Positions 61,195 through 64,000 of a DNA stretch of 64,000 bases are shown piece by piece; within the stretch, counting starts at the first letter, position 1; each line of letters begins with the position of its first letter. The notes beneath the pieces are model-generated. The model was given only the letters and a program-made list of their open reading frames with translations, was not told the DNA's origin and did no database searches. The position numbers were made by a program, and so were the translations under genes. This DNA comes from Mycobacterium sp. WUMAC-067. GTDB taxonomy: Bacteria > Actinomycetota > Actinomycetes > Mycobacteriales > Mycobacteriaceae. The DNA is taken from the NCBI RefSeq assembly GCF_020217485.1, contig NZ_JAEKMI010000012.1:1-64000 (forward strand). The letters run 5' to 3'.

Positions 61195-62361
61195 ATGCGT
61201 GTCGCCGTGGTCGCCGGGCCGGATCCCGGGCATTCGTTCCCGGCGATCGCGCTGTGCCGGCGCTTCGCCGAGGCGGGCGACGAGCCCACGCTGTTCACCG
61301 GCGCCGAATGGATCGACACCGCCCGCGGCGCCGGCATCGACGCCGTCGCGCTGGACGGCCTGGTGGCCACCGACGACGACGTCGACGCCGGGGCCAGGAT
61401 CCACCGGCGCGCCGCGCGGATGGCCGTGCTCAATGTGCCCGCGCTGCGCGACCTGGCGCCCGACCTGGTGGTCTCCGACGTCATCACCGCGGGCGGCGGT
61501 ATGGCCGCCGAGCTGTTGGGTATCCCGTGGATCGAACTCAATCCGCATCCGCTGTATCTGCCGTCGAAGGGCCTGCCGCCGATCGGCAGCGGGCTGGCGC
61601 CGGGAACCGGGATCCGGGGCCGGCTGCGCGACGCGGCGATGCGCGCGCTCACCGCGCGTTCCTGGCGGGCCGGTCTGCGGCAACGCGCGGCGGTGCGCAC
61701 CGAGATCGGGCTGCCGGCCGACGACCCCGGGCCGCTACGACGGCTGATCGCCACGCTGCCCGCCTGCGAGGTGCCCCGCCCGGATTGGCCGCCGGAGGCG
61801 GTGCTGGTGGGCCCGTTGCACTTCGAGCCGACCGACCGGGCGCTGGAAATCCCGGCGGGGTCCGGGCCCGTGGTGGTGGTCGCGCCGTCGACCGCGCTGA
61901 CCGGCACCGAAGGCCTGGCCGAGGTGGCGCTGGCCCGCCTGATACCGGGGGACACGCTGCCGGCGGGGGCGCGGGTGGTGGTCTCGCGGCTCGGCGGAGC
62001 GGAGCTGACGGTGCCGCCGTGGGCGGTCGTCGGGCTCGGCAGCCAGGCCGAATTGCTGACGCACGCCGACGTGGTGATCTGCGGCGGCGGGCACGGAATG
62101 GTGGCCAAGACGCTGCTGGCGGGCGTGCCGCTGGTCGCGGTGCCCGGCGGCGGCGACCAGTGGGAGATCGCCAACCGGATGGTCCGCCAGGGCAGCGCGC
62201 GGCTGGTTCGGCCGCTGACCGCCGACGCGCTGGTGGCCGCGGTCAACGAGGTGCTGGCGTCGCCCCGCTACCGGGCCGCGGCGCAACGAGCCGCCGCCGG
62301 CATCGCCGAGGTCGCCGACCCGGTCCGGGTGTGCCACGACGCGCTGGCGGTGGCCGGATGA
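61195..62361 (+). CDS. GT1-family glycosyltransferase (Rv2739c-like)
   Basis: 388 aa, the same length as Rv2739c. GT-B fold with an N-terminal MRVAVVAGPDPGHSFPAIAL acceptor domain and a C-terminal nucleotide-sugar motif GGGHGMVAKTLLAGVPLVAV followed by GGGDQWEIANRMV, as in GT1 UDP-glycosyltransferases. Probably glycosylates a lipid or natural product; acceptor unknown. Divergent from ephG across 52 bp. Confidence 0.9.
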   Translation: MRVAVVAGPDPGHSFPAIALCRRFAEAGDEPTLFTGAEWIDTARGAGIDAVALDGLVATDDDVDAGARIHRRAARMAVLNVPALRDLAPDLVVSDVITAGGGMAAELLGIPWIELNPHPLYLPSKGLPPIGSGLAPGTGIRGRLRDAAMRALTARSWRAGLRQRAAVRTEIGLPADDPGPLRRLIATLPACEVPRPDWPPEAVLVGPLHFEPTDRALEIPAGSGPVVVVAPSTALTGTEGLAEVALARLIPGDTLPAGARVVVSRLGGAELTVPPWAVVGLGSQAELLTHADVVICGGGHGMVAKTLLAGVPLVAVPGGGDQWEIANRMVRQGSARLVRPLTADALVAAVNEVLASPRYRAAAQRAAAGIAEVADPVRVCHDALAVAG

Positions 62362-62410
62362 CCCGCCGCGCATCCCCTTATGCTCCTTATGCTTCGGCGG
62401 GAGGCATGCA

Positions 62411-62683
62411 ATGAGGATGATCGCGGCAGTCACGGCCGGCGCCCTGATGGCCGGCTCGGTATTCGGGGCGGGTGTCGCACGCGCCGACAGCCCCGAGGAG
62501 CAGCAGGCCTGCCGGTTGATGGACGATCCGGCCGCCGCCGAGCAGGGGCTCGGGCCCGCCGAATACGCCTTCATGCAGTTGCGCGCCACGATGTCGGCGC
62601 AGCGCGCCCGCGACACCATGTCCCTCGCGGCCCAGGAGGACTGCCCGAATCACATCATCGACCTGCCGGCGAGCTGGCGGTGA
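62411..62683 (+). CDS. small exported protein, DUF732-like
   Basis: 90 aa with a signal peptide (MRMIAAVTAGALMAGSVFGAGVARA) and a short mature domain with two Cys and several helices, similar to the DUF732 family of small secreted mycobacterial proteins. Function unknown. It follows the glycosyltransferase at 49 nt. Confidence 0.72.
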   Translation: MRMIAAVTAGALMAGSVFGAGVARADSPEEQQACRLMDDPAAAEQGLGPAEYAFMQLRATMSAQRARDTMSLAAQEDCPNHIIDLPASWR

Positions 62684-62722
62684 CGGCGTTCGCGCCCGGG
62701 TGTCCGATCCATGCCCGCTGGG

Positions 62723-62728
62723 TATGTT
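62723..62728 (+). promoter_or_regulatory. -10 box, leaderless type
   Basis: TATGTT ends 7 nt before the GTG at 62736; supports that GTG as the start. Confidence 0.4.
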
Positions 62729-62735
62729 CACTGGC

Positions 62736-62930
62736 GTGCGGCTAACGGAGTTTCACGAGCGGGTGGTGCTGCGCTTCGGTACCACCTACGGGTCATCGGT
62801 CTTGGTCGATCACGTGCTGACGGGTTTCGACGGGCGGACGGCCGCCCAGGCCATCGAGGAGGGGATCGAGCCCCGCGACGTCTGGCGGGCATTGTGCGTC
62901 GACTTCGACGTGCCCCACGAGCAGTGGTGA
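62736..62930 (+). CDS. DUF3046 protein (Rv2738c-like)
   Basis: 64 aa from the GTG at 62736, chosen to match Rv2738c (MRLTEFHxRV). DUF3046 signature: RLTEFHERVVLRFG, DHVLTGFDGRTA and DVWRALCVDFDVP. The gene usually lies just upstream of recA-recX in mycobacteria. Here, however, the following gene on the opposite strand is flavodoxin-like rather than recA within the window. Confidence 0.88.
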   Translation: MRLTEFHERVVLRFGTTYGSSVLVDHVLTGFDGRTAAQAIEEGIEPRDVWRALCVDFDVPHEQW

Positions 62931-62940
62931 TCCGCGCGCG

Positions 62941-63567
62941 TTATTCGTATGCCGGATAAGGGTTTTGGCGCAGCACGGCGGCCAGGTGGATGGCGTTGCG
63001 GGCCGCGTTGCCGGTGGCGGACGCGACTGCCTCGGGGACGTCGTCGAGGTCGGTGTAGTCCGTGCCCTGCATGGCCTCGCCGTTCCAGTAGGTGCAGCCC
63101 TGCGCGGGGATCGAGAACCCGATGTCGTTGAGCGCCTGAAAGAGGTCGGCCACGATCTTGTGCGCGCCGTCCTCGTTGCCGACGACCCCCGCCAGCGCCA
63201 CCTTGCCCACCATCGCCGGCCGTCCCGCGTCGTCGGTGTCGGACAGCTCGGCATCGAGGCGCTCCAGGACGCGCTGCGCGACGCTGGACATGTGCCCGAC
63301 CCAGGTGGGCGTCGACACGATGACGATGTCCGCCGCCTTGACCTTGGTCAGCAGCGCCGGCCACTCGTCGCCCGGCCCCATGTCCGCCTCGACACCGGGC
63401 AGCAGCGCCAGGTCCACGCACCGCACCTTCTCGCCCTCGACGCCCGCGCCGCGCAGCGCATCGAGCAACTGATCGGCGAGCAGCTCGCTGCTGGACGGCG
63501 CGGGGCTCTTCTTCAACGAGCAGATCAGCGCGAGGGCGCGCAGGGATTGCGCTGCGGGTGAGGCCAT
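62941..63567 (-). CDS. flavodoxin-like NAD(P)H:flavin oxidoreductase family protein
   Basis: 208 aa. FMN-binding pattern of the NADPH-dependent FMN reductase/iron-sulfur flavoprotein type: ALICSLKKSPAPSSSELLADQL near the N-terminus, VIVSTPTWVGHMSS (second FMN loop) and VALAGVVGNEDG. Start ATG 63567; an in-frame ATG at 63579 is possible. Substrate unknown; convergent with the DUF3046 gene. Confidence 0.85.
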   Translation of the reverse strand: MASPAAQSLRALALICSLKKSPAPSSSELLADQLLDALRGAGVEGEKVRCVDLALLPGVEADMGPGDEWPALLTKVKAADIVIVSTPTWVGHMSSVAQRVLERLDAELSDTDDAGRPAMVGKVALAGVVGNEDGAHKIVADLFQALNDIGFSIPAQGCTYWNGEAMQGTDYTDLDDVPEAVASATGNAARNAIHLAAVLRQNPYPAYE

Positions 63568-63613
63568 GGCTGGCCGCATACCCCGGCGCGGCGGCACCAA
63601 ACGACGCCCGGTC

Positions 63614-64000
63614 CTACCGTGGCGTCCGCTGAAGCGCGCAGTCGCCGCACAGGGAGCCCCCGGGCAGGCGATAGAACAGGCAGCAGCTGCGGCGCCGGAA
63701 GCCCAGCTGCGGGCCGGCGAGGACACCGGATCCGGCCAGCACGCCGGTGTCCAACAGGGAGCGGGTCGTCTCGATGATCGCGCCGCGCATGTCGGACCGC
63801 GCCGAAAGCAGCGCCCGCGCGGCCCCCACCAGCGCGGAGGCGATGTTGCCCGCGAGCAGGGCGGGCGCCAGCTTGACCCGCAGGCCGGCGGCGAGCGGGC
63901 GCATGTGCTCGCTCACCACGACGCGATACAGCGCGTCCGGTGCGGGCGAGGTGATGGGTTTCCCGAGGGGTTTGGGCAGTCGCAGCTGTGCGCCGTCGTC
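63614..64000 (-). CDS. FhuF-like ferric-siderophore reductase, C-terminal part
   Basis: The frame enters from the right edge of the window (a codon begins at 64000) and 128 residues are visible. The C-terminus has RRSCCLFYRLPGGSLCGDC, the C-C-x10-C-x2-C pattern of the FhuF [2Fe-2S] domain. FhuF-type proteins reduce ferric siderophores in the cytoplasm. The true start lies outside the window. Confidence 0.78.
   Translation of the reverse strand, partial: DDGAQLRLPKPLGKPITSPAPDALYRVVVSEHMRPLAAGLRVKLAPALLAGNIASALVGAARALLSARSDMRGAIIETTRSLLDTGVLAGSGVLAGPQLGFRRRSCCLFYRLPGGSLCGDCALQRTPR

Noticed and set aside
60672..62414. 580-residue plus-strand frame starting opposite ephG
   Set aside because: First half is antisense to ephG, second half is an alternate frame of the glycosyltransferase; no domain.

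Overview
The window is a GC-rich (roughly 70%) stretch of a slow-growing mycobacterial chromosome. Gene order and protein similarity follow Mycobacterium tuberculosis Rv2839c to Rv2738c (infB to the gene before recA/recX). The accessory content, especially a single-chain long-chain acyl-CoA carboxylase of the kind described from M. avium subsp. paratuberculosis, points to the M. avium complex or a close relative. Species and gene names rest on remembered family and synteny knowledge; no search was run. I saw no rRNA, tRNA, CRISPR array, insertion sequence or prophage.

Layout. 0-4.8 kb: translation and nucleotide metabolism operon infB (5' end cut by the window edge)-rbfA-nrnA-dinF, with overlapping or nearly overlapping genes. 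4.8-9.4 kb: a secreted protein, echA16, two small DUF genes, and a CocE-like hydrolase paired with an exported protein. 9.5-12 kb: pptH-pptT-truB, chained by ATGA overlaps. 12.1-16.9 kb: ltp1-fadE21, convergent mntR/sirR, ribF and rpsO. 16.9-23 kb: a structured 300-nt leader, then pnp (gpsI), pepR, a nitronate monooxygenase and convergent ald. 23.1-33.2 kb is an accessory block between ald and dapB. It holds a START-like protein, a flavin monooxygenase, a three-gene operon (diiron PF10118 protein, EphD-like fusion, ferredoxin-type reductase), a TetR gene divergent from a Rieske oxygenase/DapB-like pair, and a frameshifted DUF222-HNH gene. 33.3-35 kb: dapB and two small genes. 34.9-41 kb is a second accessory block: a frameshifted thioesterase gene divergent from fadD plus the single-chain carboxylase, then a secreted protein with internal repeats. 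41-44.9 kb: an SDR, two acyl-CoA dehydrogenases and a dienelactone hydrolase. 45-52 kb: thyA-dfrA, a coiled-coil protein, a YcaQ-type protein, thyX, dapA and rnj. 52-57.3 kb: a methyltransferase, a probable mycofactocin-dependent SDR, an ABM-domain protein, ftsK and argA. 57.3-60.2 kb: pgsA3 and the envelope-stress operon clgR-pspA-pspM behind a canonical SigE-type promoter. 60.3-64 kb: DUF5313 and ephG, a glycosyltransferase, a DUF732-type exported protein, a DUF3046 gene, a flavodoxin-like gene and the C-terminus of a FhuF-like iron reductase.

How it fits together. Core blocks cover folate/thymidylate synthesis (thyA, dfrA, thyX), lysine and peptidoglycan precursor synthesis (dapA, dapB), RNA turnover (pnp, rnj, nrnA), carrier-protein activation and deactivation (pptT, pptH) and envelope stress (clgR-pspA). 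Accessory blocks are lipid or sterol-like oxidation modules. Notable non-coding structure includes two tandem pairs of the same short GC-rich repeat 15 kb apart, two long near-perfect intergenic palindromes, a folded pnp leader, a KstR-like operator, an inverted repeat upstream of ald, and many -10 boxes placed 6-8 nt from start codons, suggesting leaderless transcripts.
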